64,000 bases of DNA from Microbulbifer sp. Q7 (GTDB lineage: Bacteria > Pseudomonadota > Gammaproteobacteria > Pseudomonadales > Cellvibrionaceae). Every line of letters starts with the position of its first letter. Position 1 is the stretch's first letter. Shown in pieces: positions 42,627 through 51,400 of this stretch. Location: contig NZ_LROY01000001.1 of NCBI RefSeq assembly GCF_001639145.1, positions 126,501-190,500 on the forward strand, written 5' to 3'. The position numbers and the translations under genes are program-made. The notes below the pieces were generated by a model that worked only from the letters and a program-made list of their open reading frames with translations, had not been told where the DNA came from and made no database searches.

Positions 42627-44072
42627 TCACACTCCGTAGCAGCAGTACTTCGTCTCATAGAATTCGGCCATACCCTCGACACCGCCCTCGCGGCCAATGC
42701 CGGATTCCTTGCAACCGCCGAAGGGTGCCACTGTGGTCGAGAAGACACCCGCGTTGCAGGCCACCATCCCGTACTCCAGTGCCTCAACCACCCGGTTCGC
42801 CCGATGAATGTTTTCACTCATCACATACGCCGCCAACCCGAACGGCGTGTCATTGGCGCGCTGAATCACCTCCGCTTCATCGCGGAACTTCTGCACCACC
42901 GCCAGCGGCCCGAAAATCTCTTCCTGCGCAATGCGCATAGAGTCATCCACATCCGTCAGCAGCGTCGGCGCATAGTAGTTTTCGCCCTCAGGCAGGAAGT
43001 CACCGCCCAGCACCAGCTTCGCGCCATTGGCCACCGCCTCCTCAACCAGACCGTGCACCCGATCCACCGCGCGGCGGAAAATCAGCGGCCCCAGCGTCGT
43101 GCCCGGCTCCAGGCCGTGGCCCGGCTGCAACTGCTCAATCGCCGCCGCCAGCTTTGCCACAAACGCATCGTGCACCGACTCGTGCACATAAATCCGGTTG
43201 GTCGACACACAGGTTTGGCCCGCATTGCGCATCTTCGTCGCCACACAGGCGGTGACCGCGGTATCCAGGTCCGCATCATCAAACACGATAAACGGCGCGT
43301 TACCGCCCAGCTCCATCGACATCTTCTTCACGGTGCTCGCGCACTGGGCCATCAGCAGCTTGCCCACCGGCGTGGAGCCGGTAAAGGTGAACTTGGCGAC
43401 GCGCGCATCCTCGGTCAGCACCTTGCCGATCGCCGCGGAGTCCGACCCCACCACCACATTCAGCGTGCCCGCCGGCAGCCCCGCCTGCTCCGCCAGCACA
43501 CACAGCGCCAGCGCTGACAGCGGCGTTTCCGAAGCCGGCTTGATCACCACCGTACAACCCGCCGCCAGCGCCGGTGCCGCCTTGCGGGTAATCATCGCAT
43601 TAGGGAAGTTCCACGGAGTAATACAGGTCACCACCCCCACCGGCTGGCGAATCGTGTGCAGACGCATCGCCGGGTTGTGGGTGGGAATCGTCTGCCCGTA
43701 GGCGCGGCGGCATTCCTCCGCATACCACTCGATATAGGATGCACCGTAGTCAATCTCACCCAGCGCCTCCGCCAGCGGCTTGCCCTGCTCGAGGGTCAGC
43801 AAGCGCGCCAGGTCCTCACGGTTCTCCGCAATCAGCTGATACCAGCGCTTGAGCACCGCCGCGCGCTCACCGGCGGTCTTGCGGCTCCAGGCGGGAAACG
43901 CGGCATGCGCCGCGGCAACCGCCTGCTCGGCATCGGCGGCACTACCATCGGCAATCTCTGCCAGTAGATCGCCATTGGCGGGGTCAGTAACCGCCAACTT
44001 ACCGGAACCGTCGCTCCACTGGCCGTCGATAAAGTTCTGGGTCTTCAGCAACTGGTTATTGTTCAGATTCAT
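42627..44072 (-). CDS. gabD: Succinate-semialdehyde dehydrogenase (NAD(P)+)
   Basis: 481 residues (E. coli GabD 482) from the ATG at 44070-44072, which has GGGAG upstream; the longer open frame to 44156 lacks one. Aldehyde dehydrogenase superfamily: PWNFPNAMITRKAAPALAAG, FTGSTPVGKLL, catalytic Glu254 in MELGGNAPFIVF and nucleophile Cys288 in NAGQTCVSTNR. The closing GGCKESGIGREGG and YCCYGV are GabD-like. It oxidises succinate semialdehyde (or a close analogue) to succinate. Divergent from a LysR-type regulator, with a T-N11-A box between them, so it and the aminotransferase are probably LysR-controlled. Confidence 0.92.
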   Translation of the reverse strand: MNLNNNQLLKTQNFIDGQWSDGSGKLAVTDPANGDLLAEIADGSAADAEQAVAAAHAAFPAWSRKTAGERAAVLKRWYQLIAENREDLARLLTLEQGKPLAEALGEIDYGASYIEWYAEECRRAYGQTIPTHNPAMRLHTIRQPVGVVTCITPWNFPNAMITRKAAPALAAGCTVVIKPASETPLSALALCVLAEQAGLPAGTLNVVVGSDSAAIGKVLTEDARVAKFTFTGSTPVGKLLMAQCASTVKKMSMELGGNAPFIVFDDADLDTAVTACVATKMRNAGQTCVSTNRIYVHESVHDAFVAKLAAAIEQLQPGHGLEPGTTLGPLIFRRAVDRVHGLVEEAVANGAKLVLGGDFLPEGENYYAPTLLTDVDDSMRIAQEEIFGPLAVVQKFRDEAEVIQRANDTPFGLAAYVMSENIHRANRVVEALEYGMVACNAGVFSTTVAPFGGCKESGIGREGGVEGMAEFYETKYCCYGV

Positions 44073-44158
44073 CGAACACTCCCTGATCATCCTGTATATC
44101 GGCTTTTCAGGGATTCTGGAGCGAGAGTCTGGTGGTGAATAGTAAGATCTTTGCAACT

Positions 44159-44181
44159 AAAGTTCAGATCCATCAAACTTT
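44159..44181. promoter_or_regulatory. LysR-type operator (T-N11-A) between gabD and lysR gene
   Basis: Inverted repeat AAAGTT-N11-AACTTT (44159-44164 and 44176-44181), containing an exact T-N11-A core. It lies midway between the divergent gabD and LysR-gene start codons, the usual position of an LTTR recognition site. Confidence 0.65.
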
Positions 44182-44214
44182 GTGTAAATTCCCCTTAGAA
44201 CACGTGAACAGACC

Positions 44215-45132
44215 ATGGTTAAGAGCGCAAAAGCCCTATCCGGGCGCCTCAGCGATATGGACCTACGCCTGCTGCGGGTCTTCCGTGAAGTGGTGCAGGC
44301 CGGCGGGCTGGCGCCGGCGGAAGTGGCGCTTAACATCAGCCGCTCCACCATCAGCGTGCACCTGTCGGACCTGGAGACCCGCCTGGGGATGCCGTTGTGC
44401 ATCCGCTCCCGCGGGCGCGCCGACTTCAAGCTCACCCCGGAAGGGGAATCCCTGTACCAGGCGATTCTCGAGCTGGATGGCCACCTCGCCACCTTCAAGA
44501 GCCAGGTCAACGCGATCCAGTCGCAGCTCACCGGGACACTGCGCGTACTGCTGCCCGACGACGCCCTGTCCATGCCCGGCATAAATCTCCCCGCGACCAT
44601 CGCACGGCTGCGGGAACGCGCGCCGCAGCTGCAACTGAATATCCAGCTCGCCGCCCCCCACGAGCTGGAACTGGAGATTCTCGCCGGCCGCGCCGACGTG
44701 GGCATCAACCCCCTGCACTCCCGCCGTCCCGGCCTGCACTATCAGCCCCTGTTCAGCCACCAGTCCCTGCTGTACTGCGCCGCCGGCCACCCGTGTACCG
44801 CGGATACCAGCGAGGAACTGATTACCCAGCAGGAGCTCGCCGCCCCGGATCACGCGGTACTGTCCGGCGCAGCACACTTGTACCGTCTGTTTCCAGCGAA
44901 AAGCATCGCCAACCATATGGCCGCGCGCCTGGCGATGATCCTGTCGGGAAAATTTATCGGCTTTCTGCCCACCTATCTCGCGGACGAATATGTTAGAAAT
45001 AAAGCGCTGGTCGCGCTGCGCCCCGAGCGCTTCTGCTACCAGATACAGAACGCCATTACCTGCAAAAGCAGCGCCGCGGAGCGGCCTGCGGTGCAGCTGT
45101 TTACCGCGGCGCTGGTGCTGCACGATCGTTAG
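44215..45132 (+). CDS. LysR-family transcriptional regulator
   Basis: 305 residues. The N-terminal winged helix spans about residues 14-75: MDLRLLRVFREVVQAGGLAPAEVALNISRSTISVHLSDLE, then FKLTPEGESLY. The periplasmic-binding-protein-like effector domain covers about 95-300 (TGTLRVLLPDDALSMP, GRADVGINPLHSRRPGL, FLPTYLADEYV). Divergent from gabD with an LTTR box in between; it likely activates gabD and the aminotransferase gene in response to GABA or a semialdehyde. Its stop codon overlaps an AGGAGG that may serve the next gene, so it may be co-transcribed with the three small genes downstream. Confidence 0.93.
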   Translation: MVKSAKALSGRLSDMDLRLLRVFREVVQAGGLAPAEVALNISRSTISVHLSDLETRLGMPLCIRSRGRADFKLTPEGESLYQAILELDGHLATFKSQVNAIQSQLTGTLRVLLPDDALSMPGINLPATIARLRERAPQLQLNIQLAAPHELELEILAGRADVGINPLHSRRPGLHYQPLFSHQSLLYCAAGHPCTADTSEELITQQELAAPDHAVLSGAAHLYRLFPAKSIANHMAARLAMILSGKFIGFLPTYLADEYVRNKALVALRPERFCYQIQNAITCKSSAAERPAVQLFTAALVLHDR

Positions 45133-45153
45133 GAGGCAAAACAGACGCGTTTT

Positions 45154-45453
45154 ATGAAACAGGAAACATTCATCCCGGAAGTATCCCGCAGGCTGCGCCA
45201 GCTGTTTTCCACCTCGAAACTTGGCATGGCCATTCCCCCCAGCGAGCGCCATAGGCTGGAAGGGTTTATGCAGGCGGGAATATTTCTTGGCCTCAGCAGC
45301 AAAGCCGAGCTGGCGGAGTTGATGGAAGGCATTCATCTCGAGGTGTTCGGCAAGACCATTGCCGAACGCAAAGCCGAGGCTCCATCCTCGTGGGTGTTCG
45401 AAGAAGTCGATTATGCCCTGTATGAAACGCCAACCTACCAGCGAGCCAGATAA
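45154..45453 (+). CDS. Small conserved-looking protein of unknown function
   Basis: 99 residues, soluble, no signal or membrane segment; contains the stretch IPPSERHRLEGFMQAGIFLG and an acidic C-terminus. I do not recognise a family. The AGGAGG overlapping the LysR stop is 17 bases before the ATG, unusually far. An in-frame ACG at 45145 would have ideal spacing, so the start is uncertain. It fits snugly between the LysR gene (21 bp) and the PaiB-like gene (8 bp), which supports it being a real gene. Confidence 0.6.
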   Translation: MKQETFIPEVSRRLRQLFSTSKLGMAIPPSERHRLEGFMQAGIFLGLSSKAELAELMEGIHLEVFGKTIAERKAEAPSSWVFEEVDYALYETPTYQRAR

Positions 45454-45461
45454 GACCAAAC

Positions 45462-46049
45462 ATGTATACCCCTAGACATTTTTCGATTTCTGATCAGCAG
45501 GAACTTTTGCAATTTATCCAGGACAATGCGTTCGGCCAGCTCATTTCCAGTCACAATGATCGTCCTGAAGCCACCCATTTGCCATTCTTACTGTCACAGG
45601 ATGGTGAACGCCTGCTGTGTCATCTGGCCCGCCAGAATCCGCAGCTCGACTCCATTGATGAGCAACAGGTACTGATCATCTTCAACGGTCCCCATGCGTA
45701 TATCTCACCACGCTGGTATCACTCGCCGGGTGTTCCAACCTGGAACTATCAGTCAGTACATGTGTATGGGATCGCCCGTACATTCAGTGATGAAGATCGA
45801 TTGATATCGGTGGTCAACCAGCTTTCCGAAAAATACGAGGCCGGTGCCGAGAATCCCTGGCAGCCAGAATACTCCGCGAAAATGCTGCGCGCGATTGTCG
45901 GGGTGGAAGTTGAAATCAAAGAGATTCAGGGCCAATACAAATTAAGCCAGAACCGGCCAGCAAAAGACCGACAGCGTGTGATGCAAGCATTGCAGGCGGA
46001 AGGAGAAATTGCCATCGCAGAAGCCATCGAACAGTGGAGTAAATCTTGA
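45462..46049 (+). CDS. PaiB-family FMN-binding protein
   Basis: 195 residues. Starts MYTPRHFSISDQQELLQFI and carries FGQLISSHNDRPEATHLPFLL, FNGPHAYISPRWY and VPTWNYQSVHVYG, the conserved blocks of the PaiB/FMN-binding split-barrel family. Bacillus PaiB was described as a negative regulator of protease and sporulation genes; here the molecular role is more safely given as FMN- or pyridoxamine-oxidase-like. Overlaps the next gene by four bases (TTGA), indicating translational coupling with a GNAT acetyltransferase. PaiA in Bacillus is also a GNAT protein, so this may be an analogous pair. Confidence 0.88.
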   Translation: MYTPRHFSISDQQELLQFIQDNAFGQLISSHNDRPEATHLPFLLSQDGERLLCHLARQNPQLDSIDEQQVLIIFNGPHAYISPRWYHSPGVPTWNYQSVHVYGIARTFSDEDRLISVVNQLSEKYEAGAENPWQPEYSAKMLRAIVGVEVEIKEIQGQYKLSQNRPAKDRQRVMQALQAEGEIAIAEAIEQWSKS

Positions 46050-46537
46050 GCGTCACCACTTACTATCTGGAAATGACCGATCCCACGCAACTCAATGCGA
46101 AACCGTGTCCGGAGGGTTTATCCGTGGTGGAGGCGGAGGAAAAAGAGTTCCGTTTCAATCGCTATCTTTACCAGCTGGTGGGCGAGCCGTGGCAGTGGAA
46201 TGACAAGCTCAAGGAATCCGACGAGACCTGGCAGGATTATGCTGAGCGCGATGGCTTACGCACCTGGGTCGCCTACTACCGCGGCGCCATTGCCGGTTAT
46301 TTTGAACTGGAAAGGCAGCCTGACGACGAAGTACAGATCGCCTACTTCGGTCTCGCCCCGCGTTTTATCGGCCGCGGTTTTGGCGGGCACCTGCTGAGCC
46401 GGGCGCTGCAGGAAGCGTGGCAATGGTCACCCTGCCGGCGCGTATGGGTGCACACCTGCACACTGGATCATGAAGGCGCCCTGGCCAACTACCAGGCGCG
46501 CGGCATGCAAACTTACCGCACGGAAGTGGATAACTGA
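46046..46537 (+). CDS. GNAT-family N-acetyltransferase
   Basis: 163 residues starting at a TTG inside the four-base TTGA overlap with the PaiB-like gene, with GGAG upstream. The acetyl-CoA-binding motif A is GLAPRFIGRGFGGHLLSRAL (about residues 105-124), preceded by the beta-4 strand VQIAYF and followed by HTCTLDHEGALANYQARGMQ, the C-terminal motif B region. Substrate unknown. The coupled pair resembles PaiA/PaiB of Bacillus in family composition, where PaiA acetylates polyamines. That would fit the amine-catabolic aminotransferase/gabD genes nearby, but this is inference. Confidence 0.87.
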   Translation: MSVTTYYLEMTDPTQLNAKPCPEGLSVVEAEEKEFRFNRYLYQLVGEPWQWNDKLKESDETWQDYAERDGLRTWVAYYRGAIAGYFELERQPDDEVQIAYFGLAPRFIGRGFGGHLLSRALQEAWQWSPCRRVWVHTCTLDHEGALANYQARGMQTYRTEVDN

Positions 46538-46574
46538 TCGACATGTATTCGGCGTCCATCCAACCACGCCGGCA

Positions 46575-47546
46575 CTACTGAGCAGTAACTTCAGTCGTTT
46601 TCGTTGCGCGGCCAGTCACGCTGTCATTCACGCTCTCAATCACAAAAACCGGCCGCCGCTTTGACTCCATATAGATCCGACCGATGTATTCGCCGATCAC
46701 GCCGATACCAATCAGCTGGATGCCGCCGAGGAACAGCACCACCACAATGGTGGATGCGTAACCGGGGGTATCCACCCCCAGTGCCAGGGTGCGGATGATG
46801 ATCCAGGCCCCATAAAGAAACGACACCGACGAGACCAGCACACCGAGGTAAGTCCAGATACGCAGGGGGACGGTGCTGAAGCTGGTAATTCCCTCCCAGG
46901 CCAGATTCCAAAGCTTCCAGCCACTGAAACTGCTCTCACCGGCCACTCGCTCCGGACGCTCGTAATCCACATAGGCAGTGGGGAATCCGCACCAGGCGAA
47001 CAGGCCTTTCATAAAGCGCTGGGATTCCGGCAGGTTATTGAGCACATTCACTACCCGGCGGGACATCAAGCGGAAGTCGCCGACGTTTTCCGGGATTTGC
47101 ACCTTGGAGAGGCGTTTCAGCAGGCGGTAGAACATACCGGCCGTCCAGCGCTTGGCGAGGGAATCCGACTTGCGGGATACCCGCCGCGGGAGCACCACGT
47201 CAAACCCTTCGTGATACTTGGCCAGCATCTCCGGAATCAGTTCCGGAGGGTCCTGCAGATCCGCGTCGATGGGAATGACCACATCGCCTTCCGCAACGCT
47301 GATACCCGCAGAAAGGGCGTTCTCCTTGCCGAAATTGCGCGACAGATTGACGATTCGCAGGGATTCGATCTCGGCTTTTTTCGCCTGCAGCAAGGCCAGC
47401 GTATCGTCGCGGCTGCCATCGTTGACACAGATCAGTTCATACGGATGACCGAGCGCATCCATATGTTGTGTGATTTTTTTAAAGTAGTGATCGAGCCCGG
47501 CACTTTCGTTGTACATCGGGCACACGATGGAGATCAGAAGGCTCAA
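46575..47546 (-). CDS. GT2 polyprenyl-phosphate glycosyltransferase (GtrB/ArnC/DPM1-like)
   Basis: 323 residues starting at a TTG preceded by GGGGGAAG. Family-2 glycosyltransferase domain (about 1-225): SIVCPMYNESAGLDHYFKKI, CVNDGSRDDTL, and DADLQDPPELIPEM with the metal-binding D-x-D. Two C-terminal membrane helices (about 232-255 and 266-290) precede GEYIGRIYMESKRRP, the hallmark of bactoprenol glucosyltransferases. It would load a sugar from a nucleotide donor onto a polyprenyl phosphate at the inner membrane for glycan modification. No flippase or Gtr partner is adjacent, so the acceptor pathway is unknown. Confidence 0.9.
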   Translation of the reverse strand: MSLLISIVCPMYNESAGLDHYFKKITQHMDALGHPYELICVNDGSRDDTLALLQAKKAEIESLRIVNLSRNFGKENALSAGISVAEGDVVIPIDADLQDPPELIPEMLAKYHEGFDVVLPRRVSRKSDSLAKRWTAGMFYRLLKRLSKVQIPENVGDFRLMSRRVVNVLNNLPESQRFMKGLFAWCGFPTAYVDYERPERVAGESSFSGWKLWNLAWEGITSFSTVPLRIWTYLGVLVSSVSFLYGAWIIIRTLALGVDTPGYASTIVVVLFLGGIQLIGIGVIGEYIGRIYMESKRRPVFVIESVNDSVTGRATKTTEVTAQ

Positions 47547-47601
47547 GGCTTCCCCCGGGTAAACTTTATTCTTATTGTCCTGCCTGTTATAGCGAGGCTG
47601 T

Positions 47602-47663
47602 AAAAACGAAAAACCGGGTCCGATAGTAGCGGCTATTGCGCGCCGCTTCTATCGGATACCCGG
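47602..47663 (-). terminator. Rho-independent terminator after the DUF1570-like peptidase gene
   Basis: Long hairpin 47614-47663: CCGGGT/ACCCGG, CCGATAG/CTATCGG and AGCGGC/GCCGCT stacked, with a 2-base bulge, one mismatch and an 8-base loop. On the minus strand it is followed by two T runs (As at 47602-47613 on the plus strand). Confidence 0.85.
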
Positions 47664-47751
47664 AAATGTCGTCAGGCCGTGCTGCGTTTTCAGGTTGTTA
47701 TTTTTCGCGCCACGGCTTTATTACTCTTTCGCTTTTTCACACTGTGCCGGA

Positions 47752-49344
47752 TCAGGGCGTCGCCTTAGTCGAGCCACCTGCACCAGCAGACTTTTTATCC
47801 TTTACCGAGGCCTTGCCCTGAATCTGGCTCTGCGCCTTGCTACCATCGGCCAGCTGCGGCTTCATTTCTGCGAGCATGTTCTTCATCTGGTTGTACTCGG
47901 CCTCGTCGGTGAGTTCCAGCATCAGCGGCTGCGCCACTTCGGCAAAGTACTGCGCATCTTTGCGCTCGTAGAGCTCCTGCGCCAGCCACTGGGCGATATG
48001 CAGCTCGCGGGGTGCACGGCGGTAGGCCTGCTCCAGCATCTCCACATACTGCGCCTTCGGGTAACCCAGCATCTGCATGCTGATCGCCAGGCCGTACCAG
48101 TTCATCGCCTCATCAGACTGACTGTTAACCAGCTGCACAAACTTGTCCCGCGCACCCTTGAGCGCAGCTTTATCGCGGCCAGCGCCCATGGTGGTGATTT
48201 CGCGGTTCAGCCACAACCAGGCCTGCGCCTTCTGGTACCAGAACTGGTTACGGTCCGACGGTGCCACTTGGGCCAGCAGGCGCGCAGCCTGGTCAAAGTC
48301 ACCCGCGCGGGTGGCGGCGTCGGCACGCACTGCGGAAAGCTCCGGAGAATACAGCTCCTCGCGCTCGGCAAATTCCACCAGCTCGTGCACACCGTGGGTG
48401 TTGTAGCCAGACTTCACCAGGAAGCGGGCCAGTTCCACAACGGCTTCCTCGCCACTCATTGTGCGCACCTTCGGACGCTTGGACTCAAAGGAGGCAGGTA
48501 CCTTGCCGCGGGCGAGCTGGAAGCGGCCTTCGCGGAACTGATCGTTGTAGACCTGCTCGATCTCCTCGATCGACATACCCAGGTTTTTGGACAGCGCCTT
48601 CACCGGATCCGCGCCGTTGTTGTAGTCGGCAACGAATTGCTTGAACGCTTCGGCCTTGCCGCTCTTCATAATGATCCAGTGCGCCAGCATCCAGCCACTG
48701 GCATAGATGCGACCTTTTTCTTCATCCGGCGTGTTGTGCACGGTGGCGCGCAGCAATTCCTGCAGGGGTACCGGGCTGGTGTACAGCAGGGTCATGGCGC
48801 GCTCGCCGGGAATTGCACCGATATCGTAGGTGTTGCCCGGGCCAAAGGTCATGGTGGACATGAACTCGGCAAAGCCCTCGCTGTACCAGTACGGATAGTG
48901 GGTAGTGGTGCCGTTGTAGCTCAGGAAGTGGGTGTACTCGTGAAACAGGAACTCCCGCGCTTCCAGCTGGCGCTCGCCGGTGCGGCCATCCAGGTTCACC
49001 AGGGCATAACTGCCCTCGGCGGTAGTATCGAACAGGCCGTTGGTCAGCTCGGACAGATCCTCACCCACCAGGCCGGCATAGCTTTCGCGGTCGGCGGCAG
49101 CGTAGATCGTCAGCTTGGCGCCGTCGTCTTTCGCGCCCAGCAGGCTCAGAGCGACCGCACGGTAACGCTCCAGATCCTCCGCCAGACGGCGCACAGAGTT
49201 GGGTTCACCGTTAGTGACGATGTGAAAGTTAGCGCTGTCAATTTCGTACCAAGTGTCTTGCGCGAGGTTGTCCGCCATAACATCGCTGGTAAACAGCCAT
49301 GCACCGGAAAAAACAACCAAGTACGAGAGTATTCGTGAAAACAT
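47752..49344 (-). CDS. Exported gluzincin metallopeptidase with TPR-like C-terminus (DUF1570-like)
   Basis: 530 residues from the ATG at 49342-49344, which begins a clean signal peptide (LSYLVVFSGAWLFTSDVMA); the open frame reaches further upstream without one. HEYTH at 135-139 and Glu156 in WYSEGFAEF form a gluzincin zinc site, as in DUF1570-type peptidases. The C-terminal half (about 290-490) is helical with TPR-like units (AVRADAATRAGDFDQAARLL, GLAISMQMLGYPKAQYVEML). The end is a Lys/Ser/Gly-rich tail. Presumably periplasmic; substrate unknown. It is divergent from another exported hydrolase, and an M1-family lipoprotein follows, so this may be an extracytoplasmic peptide-processing neighbourhood. 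Confidence 0.82.
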   Translation of the reverse strand: MFSRILSYLVVFSGAWLFTSDVMADNLAQDTWYEIDSANFHIVTNGEPNSVRRLAEDLERYRAVALSLLGAKDDGAKLTIYAAADRESYAGLVGEDLSELTNGLFDTTAEGSYALVNLDGRTGERQLEAREFLFHEYTHFLSYNGTTTHYPYWYSEGFAEFMSTMTFGPGNTYDIGAIPGERAMTLLYTSPVPLQELLRATVHNTPDEEKGRIYASGWMLAHWIIMKSGKAEAFKQFVADYNNGADPVKALSKNLGMSIEEIEQVYNDQFREGRFQLARGKVPASFESKRPKVRTMSGEEAVVELARFLVKSGYNTHGVHELVEFAEREELYSPELSAVRADAATRAGDFDQAARLLAQVAPSDRNQFWYQKAQAWLWLNREITTMGAGRDKAALKGARDKFVQLVNSQSDEAMNWYGLAISMQMLGYPKAQYVEMLEQAYRRAPRELHIAQWLAQELYERKDAQYFAEVAQPLMLELTDEAEYNQMKNMLAEMKPQLADGSKAQSQIQGKASVKDKKSAGAGGSTKATP

Positions 49345-49697
49345 ATTCTGATCACCCGGTTTTTCGCCAAACTTGCAACCGATCACTTTTTGATCACCGT
49401 TGCGCGAAAAGCCACAATACAGGTTTTTACTGTTCAAAAAAAGAACAATCTTAAACGGGAACCTGTAATTCACCCTGGGCATATAGCGGTCACAGACCGG
49501 ACGGTCACACACAGTCATAAAATGACTACAAGGTTCTGCGTAAACCTGCACGCCACTGACCGATAACCAATTCACAGTCATTAAATCGCAGTAGCCCCCT
49601 GCAACGGCAAGTTTCCTAGACTCGGAGGGGCCGGCCAGCCCCAGGCGTCGGCCGGTGCGATGCAGCCGTAAAAAACATAATAAAGAGAGAAAACATC
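49345..49697. promoter_or_regulatory. Divergent promoter region between two exported hydrolase genes
   Basis: 353 bp without a gene. Three short palindromes stand out: TGTTC-AAAAAAA-GAACA (49431-49447), GACCG-GA-CGGTC (49495-49506) and GTCAT-AAA-ATGAC (49514-49526). These could be regulator sites for either gene. Confidence 0.45.
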
Positions 49698-51257
49698 ATG
49701 AAGACACTCGCCCTGCCGGCACTGCTGGCGGCCGCCCTGTGCTCCCTGTTTACACCCGTCACCCGCGCGGACCCCACCTTTATTGCCGACCTCGACATCA
49801 CCAGCTTTGATGGCACCGAGATCGACGCCAACCTGTTTGTGCCGGAAACGCCACCACCCAGCCGGGGCTATCCCACGGTCCTGTTCACCAACAGCTGGAT
49901 CCTCGACAAAAACCAGTATCTGCTGCAGGCGGCGGCACTCGCGGAAGACGGCTATCTGGTGATGAGTTATTCCACCCGGGGCTTCGGCACCTCCGGCGGC
50001 CTCGTGGACGTGGCCGGTGACAACTCCATCGCCGATGCCGGCGTACTGATCGACTGGCTGGAGGCCCACTACCCGGTGGGCAAGCTGGCCATGGCGGGTA
50101 TTTCCTACGGTGCAGGCATCTCCCTCGTCACCGCCGCCCGCGATCCGCGCGTAGATGCGGTCGCCGCCCTGTCTGGCTGGTCCGATGTGATCGAAGGGCT
50201 CTACCCCAACGACACGGTCAACCTGGTGTGGGGCACGATCCTCACCAGCACCGCGTTCAACCTGGAACCCGAGGTGGACACCATCTGGCACAACCTGCGC
50301 ACCGCGCAGAATATTCAGGCGGTTGCAGACTTCGCCGCCCCACGCTCCGCCCTTGCCTACGTCGCGGAGCTGAACCGCAACGGCACCGCCGTGTTGATGT
50401 CCAACAACTTCGCCGACTACCTGTTCAAGCCCAACAGCATGACCCAGCTCTACAGCCTGCTGGACGGCCCCAAGAAGCTGCTGTTGAACCCCGGCACCCA
50501 CGCGGTGACCGAAACCCTGGGGGGCAACGACGGGCATATCTGGGCCACCACCTTCCGCTGGTTTGACCGCTACCTGAAAGGCGAGGCCAACGGTATCGAC
50601 AGCGAGCCGAAAGTGGATATGACCGTGCGCATCAGCAACCGCCTGGAACAGTTCGATGACTTCCCGGTGACCCAGAAAGCCCAGCGCTACTATCTTCACC
50701 CCAGACTCTCGTACTTCAATAACGCGAGTATGAAAACCAGCCCCTACAGTGGCTGGGGCTGGAACAACGACTTTCACGGTGGCGCCGATACCAAGGCCGG
50801 CACCGGAATACCGGTGATCTCCGACGCACTGGAAGGCTTCGGCATTCCCGTATTCACCAACATGACCGGCATCAACGGCTACTACGCCATCGAGTACAAC
50901 TCGCCCATGCACTGGAGCACCTTCAGGATCCGCGGCACCCCGTCGCTGGAGATGTGGATAAAACCCAGCAAGCCGGAGGTCCAGCTGCAGGTACACCTCT
51001 ACGACACCGACCCGCTCGGCTGGGGCCGCCTGATTACCCACGCCCCCATCACCCTGCGCAACCTGCAGGTGGGCCAGGCGCAGAAGATCTCACTGGACCT
51101 GTTCACCACCTCCTACGACGTACCACCCGGGCATGTGGTGACCCTCGCGATCGATACCCAGGGCGCGCTCTACCAGAAGCCGCAGGATACCCATTATGAA
51201 ATCGAGGTGCCCTACCGCAGCAGCCGGCAATCGGTGCTGACGATCCCGCATTTGTAA
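49698..51257 (+). CDS. Exported S15/CocE-NonD-type alpha/beta hydrolase
   Basis: 519 residues with a signal peptide (LALPALLAAALCSLFTPVTRA). The N-terminal alpha/beta hydrolase domain (about 30-290) has the nucleophile elbow GISYGAG with Ser136, preceded by YSTRGFGTSGG. The C-terminal jelly-roll (about 310-519) is of the PepX_C type. The family contains X-Pro dipeptidyl peptidases and cocaine/acyl esterases; sequence alone does not decide between peptidase and esterase. Divergent from the gluzincin gene and 143 bp upstream of the M1 lipoprotein gene on the same strand. Confidence 0.85.
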   Translation: MKTLALPALLAAALCSLFTPVTRADPTFIADLDITSFDGTEIDANLFVPETPPPSRGYPTVLFTNSWILDKNQYLLQAAALAEDGYLVMSYSTRGFGTSGGLVDVAGDNSIADAGVLIDWLEAHYPVGKLAMAGISYGAGISLVTAARDPRVDAVAALSGWSDVIEGLYPNDTVNLVWGTILTSTAFNLEPEVDTIWHNLRTAQNIQAVADFAAPRSALAYVAELNRNGTAVLMSNNFADYLFKPNSMTQLYSLLDGPKKLLLNPGTHAVTETLGGNDGHIWATTFRWFDRYLKGEANGIDSEPKVDMTVRISNRLEQFDDFPVTQKAQRYYLHPRLSYFNNASMKTSPYSGWGWNNDFHGGADTKAGTGIPVISDALEGFGIPVFTNMTGINGYYAIEYNSPMHWSTFRIRGTPSLEMWIKPSKPEVQLQVHLYDTDPLGWGRLITHAPITLRNLQVGQAQKISLDLFTTSYDVPPGHVVTLAIDTQGALYQKPQDTHYEIEVPYRSSRQSVLTIPHL

Positions 51258-51400
51258 TTCACCGCACACACGCCTGATGCACAGCGCTTCATCAGACTGG
51301 CATCAGGCGCCACCCACCCGCTACCACTGCAAACCACCCCACCCAACCCGCTACAATGGGGAAAAACCACGAACCAAAAATCCTTCAACAAAGACTTATC

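Noticed and set aside
42482..42940. Open frame through repeat copy 1, with a similar peptide encoded through copy 2 (63631-63987)
   Set aside because: Similarity of the peptides stops at the edges of the 111-bp repeat, and most substitutions between copies change amino acids. The signal is the DNA/RNA element, not a protein family; the rest of each frame overlaps gabD or psd.
47695..49338. 547-codon open frame opposite the gluzincin gene
   Set aside because: Antisense shadow; the minus-strand frame has a signal peptide, HEYTH motif and TPR-like repeats.
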